The notes under the pieces are model-generated. The model had not been told where the DNA came from, did not search any database, and saw nothing but the letters and a program-made list of their open reading frames with translations. A stretch of DNA of 35,288 nt from Acidocella sp. (lineage in GTDB: Bacteria; Pseudomonadota; Alphaproteobacteria; Acetobacterales; Acetobacteraceae), in contig JAMFRU010000101.1 in the NCBI GenBank assembly GCA_026224875.1, positions 1 to 35,288 on the forward strand. The letters are read 5' to 3'. The position numbers and the translations under genes were made by a program. Positions 17,019 to 27,174 of this stretch are shown here, one piece after another (the stretch's first letter is position 1; every line of letters begins with the position of its first letter).

Positions 17019-17181
17019 AACGGTATATCCCGTCGTGCCGCCAAAAGTTGAATACCATCTAACGCCACTAGGCCTTGGCCTAGGTGCTGCCTTCTGCGGC
17101 GAATGGGTATGGGCCGCGGAAAACCTAAACCAGGTTGAGCAGGCGCGGTGCCAATTCGACGAGAAGGCAAAAACGGCGTGA
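17017..17181 (+). pseudogene. HxlR-family regulator remnant (C-terminal end)
   Basis: Plus-strand frame reading RTVYPVVPPKVEYHLTPLG, then AAFCGEWVWAAENL and QARCQFDEKAKTA before the stop at 17181. This is the characteristic last third of an HxlR-type winged-helix regulator (R-x-x-Y-P-x-x-P-P-x-V-E-Y-x-L-T-P-L-G). The DNA-binding N-terminus is absent; upstream of about 17017 the frame runs antisense through the SDR remnant. It and the SDR fragment meet head to head with no promoter left. Confidence 0.75.
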
Positions 17182-17199
17182 TGCCGGCGGTATTGGTCC

Positions 17200-18300
17200 T
17201 TAAAACAGATCAGACAAATGCCGCTGATGATTGGTGTTGATGCTGATCTCAGTGCTCATCCCGGCCAGCAGCGGCAAATCCGCAGGGCCGGACAGTATCT
17301 TGATCCGCACCGGAATACGCTGCACCACCTTCACCCAGTTGCCCGACGAATTCTGCGCCGGCAAAATGGCAAATTCCGAACCCGAGGCCGGCGAGATGCT
17401 CTCGACCTCGCCCTTCCAATGCTGGCCTGGGTAGGAATCCACCGTCACATCCACACTCTGCCCGGGCCGTACCCAGGTCAGCTGGTCTTCCTTGGGCTGT
17501 GCTGTAACAAACACATCCTGGTCCGAGACCAGCCCGAACCCGGCCGTTCCCGCCATCATGAACATGCCCGGCTGCAATTGCTCCACCCCGGACACCGTGC
17601 CCGAGAACGGCGCCTTCACAACCGTATCGCTGAGGTTGCGCTGCGCCTCGCGCAAATCGGCATCGGCCTGCTGATATTCCGGCGTGTCCTGCGCCTTGAT
17701 GTTCGGGTCCCCCTGCAGCTTCGTCAGCTGCAGCCCGGCCGCCTGGTCCAGCTGGGCGAGATGCGCCTGGTCCGCCTGCAGGGTAAACCGCGCATCGTCA
17801 AATTGGGCGCGGGTTACGCCGCCTGATGCCACCACCGCGGCATAGCGGGCCAGATCCGCCTGGTCCTTGGCCACCTGCACTTTCGCGGTTTCCTGCTGTG
17901 CCAGCGCCTGGGCGTAGCTATGCTTGGTACCGTCGATGGTCTCCACCGCCTGCGCCAGCTCCGCCTGCGCCCGCTCCAACGCAATTTGGTACTGCGTCTG
18001 GCCGATGGTGAAGAGCGGCTGGCCCGCCACCACATGCTGGTTGTCCTTCACATAAACCTCGCCCACCAGCCCGGACACATCGGTGGAAAGCGAAACCTTC
18101 GCCGCATCGACATACGAGTCATCGGTGGAGACGCTACCGCCGCCGAACAGCCACATGAACAACGCCACCAGCAGCACGGCCGCAATGCCGCCCACCATCA
18201 GAATAGGACGCAGCAGCCTGCCGCGATTGGCCCGCTGCACCGCGGCCAACCCCGATCCGGACGCTGTCTGATCGCGTCCCACAATATTCGTCTGCGACAT
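17200..18300 (-). CDS. HlyD/EmrA-type membrane fusion (periplasmic adaptor) protein
   Basis: 366 residues from ATG at 18300. One transmembrane anchor at about residues 33-52 (ILMVGGIAAVLLVALFMWLF) follows a short cytoplasmic tail. Then come STDDSYVDA, the biotinyl-lipoyl half VGEVYVKDNQHVVAGQPLF, a long alpha-helical hairpin rich in Ala/Gln (about 100-190), and the second lipoyl half TVVKAPFSGTVSGVEQLQPG. The beta-barrel region ends with VRIKILSGPADLPLLAGMST. This is the EmrA pattern, linking an inner-membrane MFS pump (EmrB) to an outer-membrane channel for drug export. No emrB follows: downstream lie pseudogene remnants. An upstream in-frame start (18384) overlaps marR and lacks support; GAGGA precedes 18300. 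Confidence 0.9.
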   Translation of the reverse strand: MSQTNIVGRDQTASGSGLAAVQRANRGRLLRPILMVGGIAAVLLVALFMWLFGGGSVSTDDSYVDAAKVSLSTDVSGLVGEVYVKDNQHVVAGQPLFTIGQTQYQIALERAQAELAQAVETIDGTKHSYAQALAQQETAKVQVAKDQADLARYAAVVASGGVTRAQFDDARFTLQADQAHLAQLDQAAGLQLTKLQGDPNIKAQDTPEYQQADADLREAQRNLSDTVVKAPFSGTVSGVEQLQPGMFMMAGTAGFGLVSDQDVFVTAQPKEDQLTWVRPGQSVDVTVDSYPGQHWKGEVESISPASGSEFAILPAQNSSGNWVKVVQRIPVRIKILSGPADLPLLAGMSTEISINTNHQRHLSDLF

Positions 18301-18355
18301 CTCGTAAAATTTCCTCTCGAATACTTTTTTACTATCTATAATGTCTCGGGCCGCA

Positions 18356-18853
18356 CTATTCGGCCGCGCTCTGGGTGTCCTCAATATCGATCACCCTGTG
18401 GGTAGAGCCGTTCTCAATGCTCAACACATTTGCCTTCATCAGCAGCAAACCATTCACCATCACTTCGCGCTGCTCTTCGGTCAGCCCCGTGCCGATAAAA
18501 TCGGCCAGAGTCTTCAGCTCGTAATTTATATCTTTTAGAACATTCATCGCGGCCGGCAGCAGGTGCAGGCGCCAGATCCTCCGGTCCTGCTCATCGGCAC
18601 GGCGCTCCACCATGCCGGTGGCTTCCAGCCGGTCCACCATCCGCGCCACGGTAATGGGCTCCACCTCCAATAAATCGGCGAGCTCCTTCTGGCTGCGCCC
18701 CGGCGCACTGGCAAGCCTGCGGATAATCCCCCATTGCGCCCGGGTCATGCCCATGCGCCGGGCCCGCCGGTCCGCTTCCACGCGCGTGAGCCGCGCCACG
18801 TCGTGGATCAGGATAAACATATCGCGTTCAAATTCAGCGGCCATAGCCAGCAT
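18356..18853 (-). CDS. MarR-family transcriptional regulator
   Basis: 165 residues, a winged helix-turn-helix dimer-type repressor. The DNA-binding part is clear: MGMTRAQWGIIRRLASAPGR, SQKELADLLEVEPITVARMV (recognition helix) and DRLEATGMVERRADEQDRRI (wing with the D-x-R-R). Such proteins usually sense small aromatic compounds and repress an adjacent efflux operon. It lies 55 bp upstream of the emrA-like gene on the same strand, so it probably controls its own transcript. A palindrome 3 bp ahead of the start codon is a good operator candidate. An internal ATG at 18844 is an alternative start. The C-terminus is TQSAAE. Confidence 0.92.
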   Translation of the reverse strand: MLAMAAEFERDMFILIHDVARLTRVEADRRARRMGMTRAQWGIIRRLASAPGRSQKELADLLEVEPITVARMVDRLEATGMVERRADEQDRRIWRLHLLPAAMNVLKDINYELKTLADFIGTGLTEEQREVMVNGLLLMKANVLSIENGSTHRVIDIEDTQSAAE

Positions 18854-18856
18854 ATA

Positions 18857-18870
18857 ATAAGCCTGCTTAT
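18857..18870. promoter_or_regulatory. candidate MarR operator
   Basis: Perfect inverted repeat ATAAGC-CT-GCTTAT in the 41-bp gap between marC and marR, 3 bp upstream of the marR ATG. Immediately beyond it is a second palindrome, ACAGCTGT (18873-18880). MarR proteins commonly bind such short palindromes over their own promoter; no binding data. Confidence 0.45.
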
Positions 18871-18894
18871 AAACAGCTGTATATGTATTTTCGC

Positions 18895-19581
18895 CTAGCT
18901 GCCCAGCGCCCCGTGCATCGCGGTATGCAGCACCGGCACAATCCCGTTAAGGGCAATCTGTACACCGATGCCCAGGAGCAAAAACGCCGCCAGCCGCGCC
19001 ACCGCCACCCGTCCGGTCTCACCAAGGAAGGCCGCCAGCCGGTCGGCGGCGCTGTAACTGGCCCAGATTGTCAGAGACATCGCCAGCACGGCGATGGTGG
19101 CGCCGGCATAAAACGCCCCCAAACCCGCCAGCCCATTCGGCCGCGCCGTGCCCAGTGAAATAGCCACCGCGATGGTGCCAGGCCCGGTGGTAAACGGCAG
19201 AGTAAGAGGAAAAAACGCAAATCCCCCCAAATTCTGCGGCGCCGCATCCTCCACCGGCTGCGCCTCACGCTGTTTGCGCGCGGTGGTATTGTCAGGGCTG
19301 GAGAGCATCTCATAAGCCCGCGCTGCAACCACAATCCCCCCGGCAATCCGCAGCGCATCAAGCGAAATGCCGAAAAAACTAAGCACATAGGAGCCCAGCA
19401 GCAACGCGCCAAGCATTACAAACGTGGAATAAACCGCCACCCGCCGCGCCAGGGACGTCCGCTGCGCATGGGTGAGGGCGGAGGTAACCTCATTAAAAAT
19501 AATCGCCCCGCCCGGCGGGTTGATTATGGAGAACAGCGCCGGAAACGCCAGCAGAAAAGCCCCAAAAGCCTGCCCGAACAT
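18895..19581 (-). CDS. MarC-family integral membrane protein
   Basis: 228 residues from ATG at 19581, about six transmembrane helices. Typical MarC/UPF0056 features: FLLAFPALFSIINPPGGAII (the I-x-N-P-x-G of helix 1), RIAGGIVVAARAYEML, and FPLTLPFTTGPGTIAVAISL (P-L-x-x-P-x-x-x-G-P-G-T). The family has no firmly established transport substrate despite its name. A longer in-frame start at 19659 falls inside the flanking palindromic repeat and gives an implausible N-terminus; 19581 begins MFGQAFGAFLLAF, as family members do. The IS30 element sits about 100 bp upstream and may have displaced the native promoter. marR follows 41 bp downstream. Confidence 0.9.
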   Translation of the reverse strand: MFGQAFGAFLLAFPALFSIINPPGGAIIFNEVTSALTHAQRTSLARRVAVYSTFVMLGALLLGSYVLSFFGISLDALRIAGGIVVAARAYEMLSSPDNTTARKQREAQPVEDAAPQNLGGFAFFPLTLPFTTGPGTIAVAISLGTARPNGLAGLGAFYAGATIAVLAMSLTIWASYSAADRLAAFLGETGRVAVARLAAFLLLGIGVQIALNGIVPVLHTAMHGALGS

Positions 19582-19652
19582 TTTCGCCCCCCCACCCGAT
19601 AGCGGCACTCTAGCGCGCCACCCGCCGGGAGCGAAGCACCCTCTACCAAACA

Positions 19653-19674
19653 CCGTCATGCTCGCGAAAGCGGG
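19653..19674. repeat. short palindromic intergenic repeat, copy 1
   Basis: 22-bp unit reading from CCGTCATGCTCG to AAAGCGGG. The identical 22 bases occur inverted at 24454-24475. It is of the common GTCAT-x-C-x-CGCGAAAGCGGG intergenic type in proteobacteria. Here the outer half that should follow AAAGCGGG is replaced by the IS30 end. Confidence 0.7.
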
Positions 19675-20669
19675 GAGGTGGATTCACATTTGAAGTGCAA
19701 CAGCTGTGATTGGAATACTTCGGCGGGGGTTTTGTATCCGAGGCATTTTCGTGGGGTATTATTATAGGCGGCGACCCGTGTATTGAGGTCGTCTGGGCTG
19801 ATATCGGCGAGGTTTGTCTTTCTGGGCAAGGTTTTTCTCATCCGCCCGATGGCATTTTCGATACCGCCTTTTTGCCACGGGCTATGTGTATCGCAGAAGA
19901 ATGTTTGTATGCCGAGCTGCTGGTTGAGGCGGTAATGCTGGGCGAATTCCGTACCATTATCAAAGGTCAGAGTTTGCCGGTGCCGCGGCTCGAGCGGCTC
20001 GAGCCATTCCATGAGCTTGTCGGCGGTTGGTTTGGCCGCTTTGCTCGGTTGTTTTGCCAGGATCATGATGCGTGATGTGCGTTCATGGGCGACGAGAATG
20101 GCCTGCCCGTAAGCGGCAAAGAGCATGAGATCGGCCTCCCAATGCCCGGCGCTGCGGCGTGAGTCCACGGCTTTGGGGCGCTGGCTGATCGAGACCCTGC
20201 CTTGAATAAAGCTCGCTGGTGAGCCGCCCCGGCGCCCACGGCGCCCGCGCTTGAACTTGGCGCGTGGCAGGTAGAACCGCCAGGCCCCGTCATGGGTCCG
20301 CTGCATCTGGGCGTAGATGAAGCGGTAGATGCTCTCATGGCTGATCATGACGGCGGGTTTTTGCCGGCGCAGCCAGCCCGCCGCCGCCTCGGGCGACCAG
20401 CCGCATGCCAGACACCCCAGAACGATGTTGCGCAGCATCGGGTCGGTCTCCAGCCACGAGCCTGTCCAGCGCCGGGCGGCGGTTTGCTCTTGGGCATAAG
20501 CGGGCTTGTAACCCACCTGTGCCCCAGAATTACGCTTCAGCTCCCGAGAAATGCTCGATGGCGCGCGATCCAGAGCTGCCGCGATTTGCCGGACCGATCG
20601 CCCAGCTTCACGAAGCCGGGCAATCGTACACCGTTCTTCAAAATCGAGGTGGTCGTAAGCTGTTCCCAT
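19656..20669 (-). CDS. IS30-family transposase
   Basis: 337 residues. N-terminal helix-turn-helix: LDFEERCTIARLREAGRSVR then QIAAALDRAPSSISRELKRN (to about residue 47). The DDE catalytic domain is intact: HWEADLM (first D), LTFDNGTEFAQH (second D) and WQKGGIENAIGRMRKTLPRK (E), the typical IS30 spacing. The sequence looks uninterrupted, so the element may be active. The reading frame runs out through the left inverted repeat (19683-19702) and stops at TGA inside the flanking palindromic repeat. The last 9 or so residues are therefore encoded outside the element. Confidence 0.93.
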   Translation of the reverse strand: MGTAYDHLDFEERCTIARLREAGRSVRQIAAALDRAPSSISRELKRNSGAQVGYKPAYAQEQTAARRWTGSWLETDPMLRNIVLGCLACGWSPEAAAGWLRRQKPAVMISHESIYRFIYAQMQRTHDGAWRFYLPRAKFKRGRRGRRGGSPASFIQGRVSISQRPKAVDSRRSAGHWEADLMLFAAYGQAILVAHERTSRIMILAKQPSKAAKPTADKLMEWLEPLEPRHRQTLTFDNGTEFAQHYRLNQQLGIQTFFCDTHSPWQKGGIENAIGRMRKTLPRKTNLADISPDDLNTRVAAYNNTPRKCLGYKTPAEVFQSQLLHFKCESTSPLSRA

Positions 20670-20707
20670 GCAGACACCTTAATCTGGTGTTGCACTTCGT
20701 TCGTGAA
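19683..20707 (-). mobile_element. IS30-family insertion sequence, about 1.0 kb
   Basis: Ends defined by imperfect inverted repeats of the form TTCAC-N4-GAAGTGCAACA (left 19683-19702, right 20707-20688; 16 of 20 bases match, all mismatches in the central four). Contains one transposase gene on the minus strand. About 1025 bp is normal for the family. A target duplication could not be identified with confidence. It sits between marC and the Pal-like lipoprotein gene, next to palindromic repeat copy 1. Confidence 0.8.
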
Positions 20708-20752
20708 CTCAGGGAATCTCTCTCGACATTGGCAGCATGTTGGTGGAGTGTA

Positions 20753-21259
20753 ATGATCAGCCTGACATCCCCATCGCGAGTCGCCATGCCCCATAACCGC
20801 CTTGCCGCCGCCGTGTTGTCAGCGCTTACCCTTACCGGCTGTGCCAAGCCGGCGCTCCAAACACCCCCTAGTACCGTGGTTTGCTTTTGTTATGCGTCGC
20901 AGCCTTATCTCAGCTTGCCAGTGTTTTTCGCGTTTGATAGTGCGGCCCTTAGCCAAAAGCAGGCGATTTTGATCTCTGCGCAGGCCAGATGGTTCACTGA
21001 CAATCCATATGAAAAGGTTTATATTGCGGGCAATACCGATGAACGCGGTACGGAAACCTATAATCTCGCGCTCGGTCAGCGCCGCGCTGATGCCGTGCGG
21101 AACATTCTCATCGCCGACGGCATCTTTGCCGGCCGGATCAAAACTCGGTCTAACGGCAAGGAACGCCCGATGGCCACTGGCCATGATGAAAAATCATGGC
21201 AGTTGAATCGCAACGCGGTTATTTCAGATCAAATTTACGACCCGCAGTTACGCACTTAA
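20753..21259 (+). CDS. OmpA/Pal-like outer-membrane lipoprotein
   Basis: 168 residues from ATG at 20753, which has GGTGGAG just upstream; ATG at 20786 (157 residues) gives a neater signal peptide. MPHNRLAAAVLSALTLTGC is a lipoprotein signal with lipobox L-T-G-C. The OmpA-like peptidoglycan-binding domain follows: FFAFDSAAL, then IAGNTDERGTETYNLALGQR (compare Pal G-H-T-D-E-R-G-T-x-x-Y-N-L-A-L-G) and SNGKERPMATGHDEKSWQLN. It would anchor the outer membrane to peptidoglycan. It is more divergent than a standard Pal, with extra cysteines after the lipobox and no tolB nearby, so it is probably a Pal paralogue. The IS30 right end is only 45 bp upstream. Confidence 0.82.
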   Translation: MISLTSPSRVAMPHNRLAAAVLSALTLTGCAKPALQTPPSTVVCFCYASQPYLSLPVFFAFDSAALSQKQAILISAQARWFTDNPYEKVYIAGNTDERGTETYNLALGQRRADAVRNILIADGIFAGRIKTRSNGKERPMATGHDEKSWQLNRNAVISDQIYDPQLRT

Positions 21260-21553
21260 CCGCCGCACGTTCGCCTGCACCTTCTTGCGGTACATCGCCA
21301 TCACCTTATCCGCGTTCATATCCTGCTTGCCGCCCAGCGCGCCCATCATCATCATCTGGCCGCTCTCAGCCATGGCGTTGAGCTTTTCCGACACCATCAG
21401 CTCGGCCTCTTTCTGTGCCGCCGGCCCGCCCATCGCCATTTTGGTCAGCCGCAGTGCGATCACCTGCTGCGCCTCGATGGCCAGCATCGTGCCCTGAAAC
21501 GCCATTTGCGCGAAATCCATATTCGGCCAGCCAAAAGCGGAGGATTTTGTCAT
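21248..21553 (-). CDS. small conserved-looking protein of unknown function
   Basis: 101 residues beginning MTKSSAFGWPNMDFAQMAFQ; no signal peptide or transmembrane helix. It is unusually rich in Met and Ala, with a long predicted helix through EAQQVIALRLTKMAMGGPAA and KLNAMAESGQMMMMGALGG, and a basic end MYRKKVQANVRRLSA. The helical, Met-rich character vaguely recalls phasin-type or polymer-associated proteins, but I cannot assign it. The 3' end overlaps the convergent lipoprotein gene by 12 bp. It lies 80 bp downstream of ligA on the same strand and could be the last gene of that transcript. Confidence 0.65.
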   Translation of the reverse strand: MTKSSAFGWPNMDFAQMAFQGTMLAIEAQQVIALRLTKMAMGGPAAQKEAELMVSEKLNAMAESGQMMMMGALGGKQDMNADKVMAMYRKKVQANVRRLSA

Positions 21554-21633
21554 GATCGGGGGGCTTTCAATTTGCTACCTCTTATATGGCGCAATCGACC
21601 CCGCCCCCCAAGCAAATTAAGTTTTCCGCATCC

Positions 21634-24422
<2,789 letters not shown>

Positions 24423-24453
24423 GCGATGCTGTCCGACCGGGGAGGTATGGATG

Positions 24454-24475
24454 CCCGCTTTCGCGAGCATGACGG
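24454..24475. repeat. short palindromic intergenic repeat, copy 2
   Basis: Exact 22-bp match, inverted, to 19653-19674. With its flanks it forms the imperfect hairpin ATGCCCGC-TTTC-GCGAGCAT (one mismatch). It sits in the short gap between recN and the secreted-protein gene. Confidence 0.7.
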
Positions 24476-24502
24476 GGCAGATAGAATGCCGTACAATTCT
24501 CC

Positions 24503-26197
24503 TCACCTTGCCAGCAAGCTCGTCGCAGCCTGCCGCGCCGCATCCGTCACAAATTCCCCTGCCAGCATGCGCGCAATCTCTTCGCGCCGCTCCACCCCAT
24601 CCAGCACATCCACGCCCGTAACCGCGCGGTCATCCACCACGCGCTTGGCCACGCGCAATTGCGCAGCACCACGCGCCGCCACCTGCGGTGAATGCGTCAC
24701 CACCAGCACCTGCACCCCCTCAGCTACACGCGCGAGCCGCTCGCCCACAGCCGCCGCCGTAGCACCACCAATCCCGGAATCCACCTCATCGAAAATCAGC
24801 GTCTCAATCCCAGCGCCGGAAGTCAGCACCACCTTCATCGCCAGCATCAGCCGCGACAACTCGCCGCCGGATGCAATTTTATCCAAAGCCCCCGGCGTCT
24901 CGCCCGGGTTGGTGGCGATCAAAAACCGTATCGCATCCACCCCGCGCGCGCCCCAGGCCGCTTCCGGCAGCATGCTCCGCTCCACCACAAACCGCGCCCG
25001 CTCCAGTTTTAGCGGCGGCAGTTCCGTACCAATCGCCGTCTCCAAATCCCGCGCCGCCTGTTCGCGCAAGCCTGACAGCGCCGCCGCAGCTTCCACATAA
25101 GCCGCCCGTAGCCGCGCGACCTCCGTGGTCAGCGCCGCAATATCGGCAACCCCACTCTCCAGCGCCACCAGCCTGGCCCGCAAATCCGCATAAAACGCCG
25201 GAAGTGCCGAAACCTGAATCCCATGTTTCCGCGCCACGGCCCTGAGCGCAAACAGCCGCTCTTCGGTCGCCTCCAGCGCACGCGGATCATCCTCTTCCGC
25301 CGCCGCCATACGCTCCATAAAATCCTCAGCCTCGGAAAGTGCGACCTCAGCCCGCTCCACCGCCGCAATCGCCGGCCCTGCCGGGTTCACACTGCCCGCC
25401 GGCACGGTAACGCGCGCCAGCGCCCGCGCCGCGCCGCGCAATGCCGCCGCCGGCCCGCCCTGGCGACGGTCTTTCGGCCGCAATTCGGCAATCGCCGCGG
25501 CAATCGCCTCGGCCCGCCGCTCGCCGGCTTGCAGCCGCACCCTTTCGGCCGCCAGTGCCTCTTCCTCGCCCGCCACCGGATTAAGCTTGCCCAGCTCATC
25601 GGCCGCATGGCGCAAAAATTCTTCCTCGCGTGCCGTCTCTTCTATCTTCTTCTCAGCCGCCGCCAGCCTTCCGGCCGCCTCGCGCCAAGCTTTATGCGTG
25701 GCGGCAACCGCATTGCGCGGGGCAGGGGGCACACCAAACGAATCGAGCAGAAAAATATGGTTCGCCGGGTCCGCCAGCCCCACCTGCTCATGCTGCCCCT
25801 GCACCTCGATGAGCAGCCCGGCCAGATTTTTCAAAAACCCGACGCTCACGGGCTGGTCATTCACCAGCGCGCGCGAGCGGCCATCCCGGCCCACAATGCG
25901 CCGGACCAGAATATCGCTCCCCGACTCGAGCCCATGCTCAGCCAGCCCATGTTCTGCAAGCAAGGCCAATGCCGAATGCCCGCCACCAACGGAAAAACTC
26001 GCCGCCACCACGGCCTGCTCGGCCCCATGGCGGATCAGCCCCGTATCGGCCCGCGCGCCAAGCGCCAGCCCCAGGCTATCGAGCAGAATCGACTTACCAG
26101 CCCCGGTTTCACCCGTAAGCGCGGTCAACCCGGCGGCAAAATGCAAATCCAGCCGCTCGATCAACACCACATCGCGGATCGAGAGGGAGTGCAGCAT
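24503..26197 (-). CDS. recN: DNA repair protein RecN
   Basis: 564 residues, an SMC-like ATPase of double-strand-break repair. Walker A GETGAGKS lies at residues 29-36, after MLHSLSIRDVVLIERLDLHF (the usual RecN opening). A Q-loop region GLLIEVQGQHEQVGLADP follows. The middle is coiled coil, rich in Ala/Glu/Arg (about 170-390). The C-terminal ATPase half has the ABC-type signature GGELSRLMLAMKVVL and Walker B TLIFDEVDSGIGG (about 463-475), then VLVVTHSPQVAARG. All catalytic motifs are intact. It lies 6 bp downstream of bamD, consistent with the bamD-recN-ligA order known in alphaproteobacteria. Confidence 0.97.
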   Translation of the reverse strand: MLHSLSIRDVVLIERLDLHFAAGLTALTGETGAGKSILLDSLGLALGARADTGLIRHGAEQAVVAASFSVGGGHSALALLAEHGLAEHGLESGSDILVRRIVGRDGRSRALVNDQPVSVGFLKNLAGLLIEVQGQHEQVGLADPANHIFLLDSFGVPPAPRNAVAATHKAWREAAGRLAAAEKKIEETAREEEFLRHAADELGKLNPVAGEEEALAAERVRLQAGERRAEAIAAAIAELRPKDRRQGGPAAALRGAARALARVTVPAGSVNPAGPAIAAVERAEVALSEAEDFMERMAAAEEDDPRALEATEERLFALRAVARKHGIQVSALPAFYADLRARLVALESGVADIAALTTEVARLRAAYVEAAAALSGLREQAARDLETAIGTELPPLKLERARFVVERSMLPEAAWGARGVDAIRFLIATNPGETPGALDKIASGGELSRLMLAMKVVLTSGAGIETLIFDEVDSGIGGATAAAVGERLARVAEGVQVLVVTHSPQVAARGAAQLRVAKRVVDDRAVTGVDVLDGVERREEIARMLAGEFVTDAARQAATSLLAR

Positions 26198-26203
26198 TCG
26201 TGC

Positions 26204-27082
26204 TTAGAACGGCCAGTACCAGTGGTGCTGCTTCGGCGGCACGGGCGGCACGGCATCGCTGCCGGTACCCGCATGTGCCTCGTCTGCGGCGTTCACCAGC
26301 CCATGGTCCGCCAGTTTGTTATAGGCCACCACATACCAGGCGCTGCCTGGGTAGTTATACCCGAGCACCGAGGCCGCGCGCACTGCCTCATCCGGCAGGC
26401 CGAGGTCCAGATACACCTCCACCAGCCGCTCCAGCGCCTCCGGCACATAGGTCGTCTGCTGATAATTGGCCGCCACATCTTGGTAACGCCCCACCGCGGC
26501 GCCAAACAGATGCTGCTTCTGGTAGAACCGCGCGATCACCATGTCGTGCCCAGCCAGCCGGTCGTTGGCCAGGCGCAGCTTTATCCGTGCATCACGCGCA
26601 TAGGCGCTGTCTGGGTAGCGGGTTATCAGATCGGTCAGCGCCGAGATCGTCTCATAGGTCGCCGTCTGGTCGCGCTGCACATCGTCGATCTGCTCATAAT
26701 AGCAGAGTGACTTCAGGTAATAGGCATAGGCCGTTTCCTGGTTATCCGGGTGCAGCTGGATAAAATGGTTCAGCGAGCTGATCGCGTCGTCATAATCCAG
26801 GTTCTTATACTGGGCGTAGCCGGCCAGCAGCTCGGCATGGGTAGACCAGGTGGAGTACGGATAATTCTCCTCCACCGCCTGGAAATCCTTGGCGGCGCGG
26901 TCATAATTGCCCTTGTTCATCTGCTCGATGGCCAGGGCATAGGCCTGGTCGGGCGGCGGGATAGTGCCAGCGGGAAAGTCGCCCTCCTTGGTGGCGCTAT
27001 TCAAAAAAGAGGAACAGCCGCCAAGGCCAAGGGCCAGTGAGAGCATAACGGCGCGGGTCAGGCCGGAGGAGGTTTTTGTCAT
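26204..27082 (-). CDS. bamD: outer-membrane assembly lipoprotein BamD
   Basis: 292 residues from ATG at 27082 (beginning MTKTSSGL). The lipoprotein signal ends in L-G-L-G-G-C. The mature protein consists of TPR-type helical pairs: DQAYALAIEQMNKGNYDRAA, KDFQAVEENYPYSTWSTHAE, FIQLHPDNQETAYAYYLKSL and YPDSAYARDARIKL, followed by LAGHDMVIARFYQKQHLFGA and GRYQDVAANY. This is BamD/ComL, the essential lipoprotein of the BAM complex that inserts beta-barrels. The C-terminal extension, Pro/His/Trp-rich (PPKQHHWYWPF), is variable in the family. lpxC, often found just upstream in relatives, is absent; the DUF2142 cluster precedes it by 92 bp. Confidence 0.95.
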   Translation of the reverse strand: MTKTSSGLTRAVMLSLALGLGGCSSFLNSATKEGDFPAGTIPPPDQAYALAIEQMNKGNYDRAAKDFQAVEENYPYSTWSTHAELLAGYAQYKNLDYDDAISSLNHFIQLHPDNQETAYAYYLKSLCYYEQIDDVQRDQTATYETISALTDLITRYPDSAYARDARIKLRLANDRLAGHDMVIARFYQKQHLFGAAVGRYQDVAANYQQTTYVPEALERLVEVYLDLGLPDEAVRAASVLGYNYPGSAWYVVAYNKLADHGLVNAADEAHAGTGSDAVPPVPPKQHHWYWPF

Positions 27083-27174
27083 CGCGTGCGGCTTATAGCA
27101 GTTAATCCAGGAACATGAAGCCTGTGGCGGCACTTGCGAGCGTCATTCGGTATCATCTTCCAGGTAACGTATCG

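Noticed and set aside
16678-17181. 167-codon plus-strand frame covering the SDR/HxlR joint as one gene
   Set aside because: Only the part after about 17017 resembles a protein family (HxlR); the first two thirds is antisense to the SDR remnant.
25223-26710. 495-codon open frame on the plus strand
   Set aside because: Antisense to recN and bamD, with no recognisable domain and Arg/Gln/Pro-rich composition.
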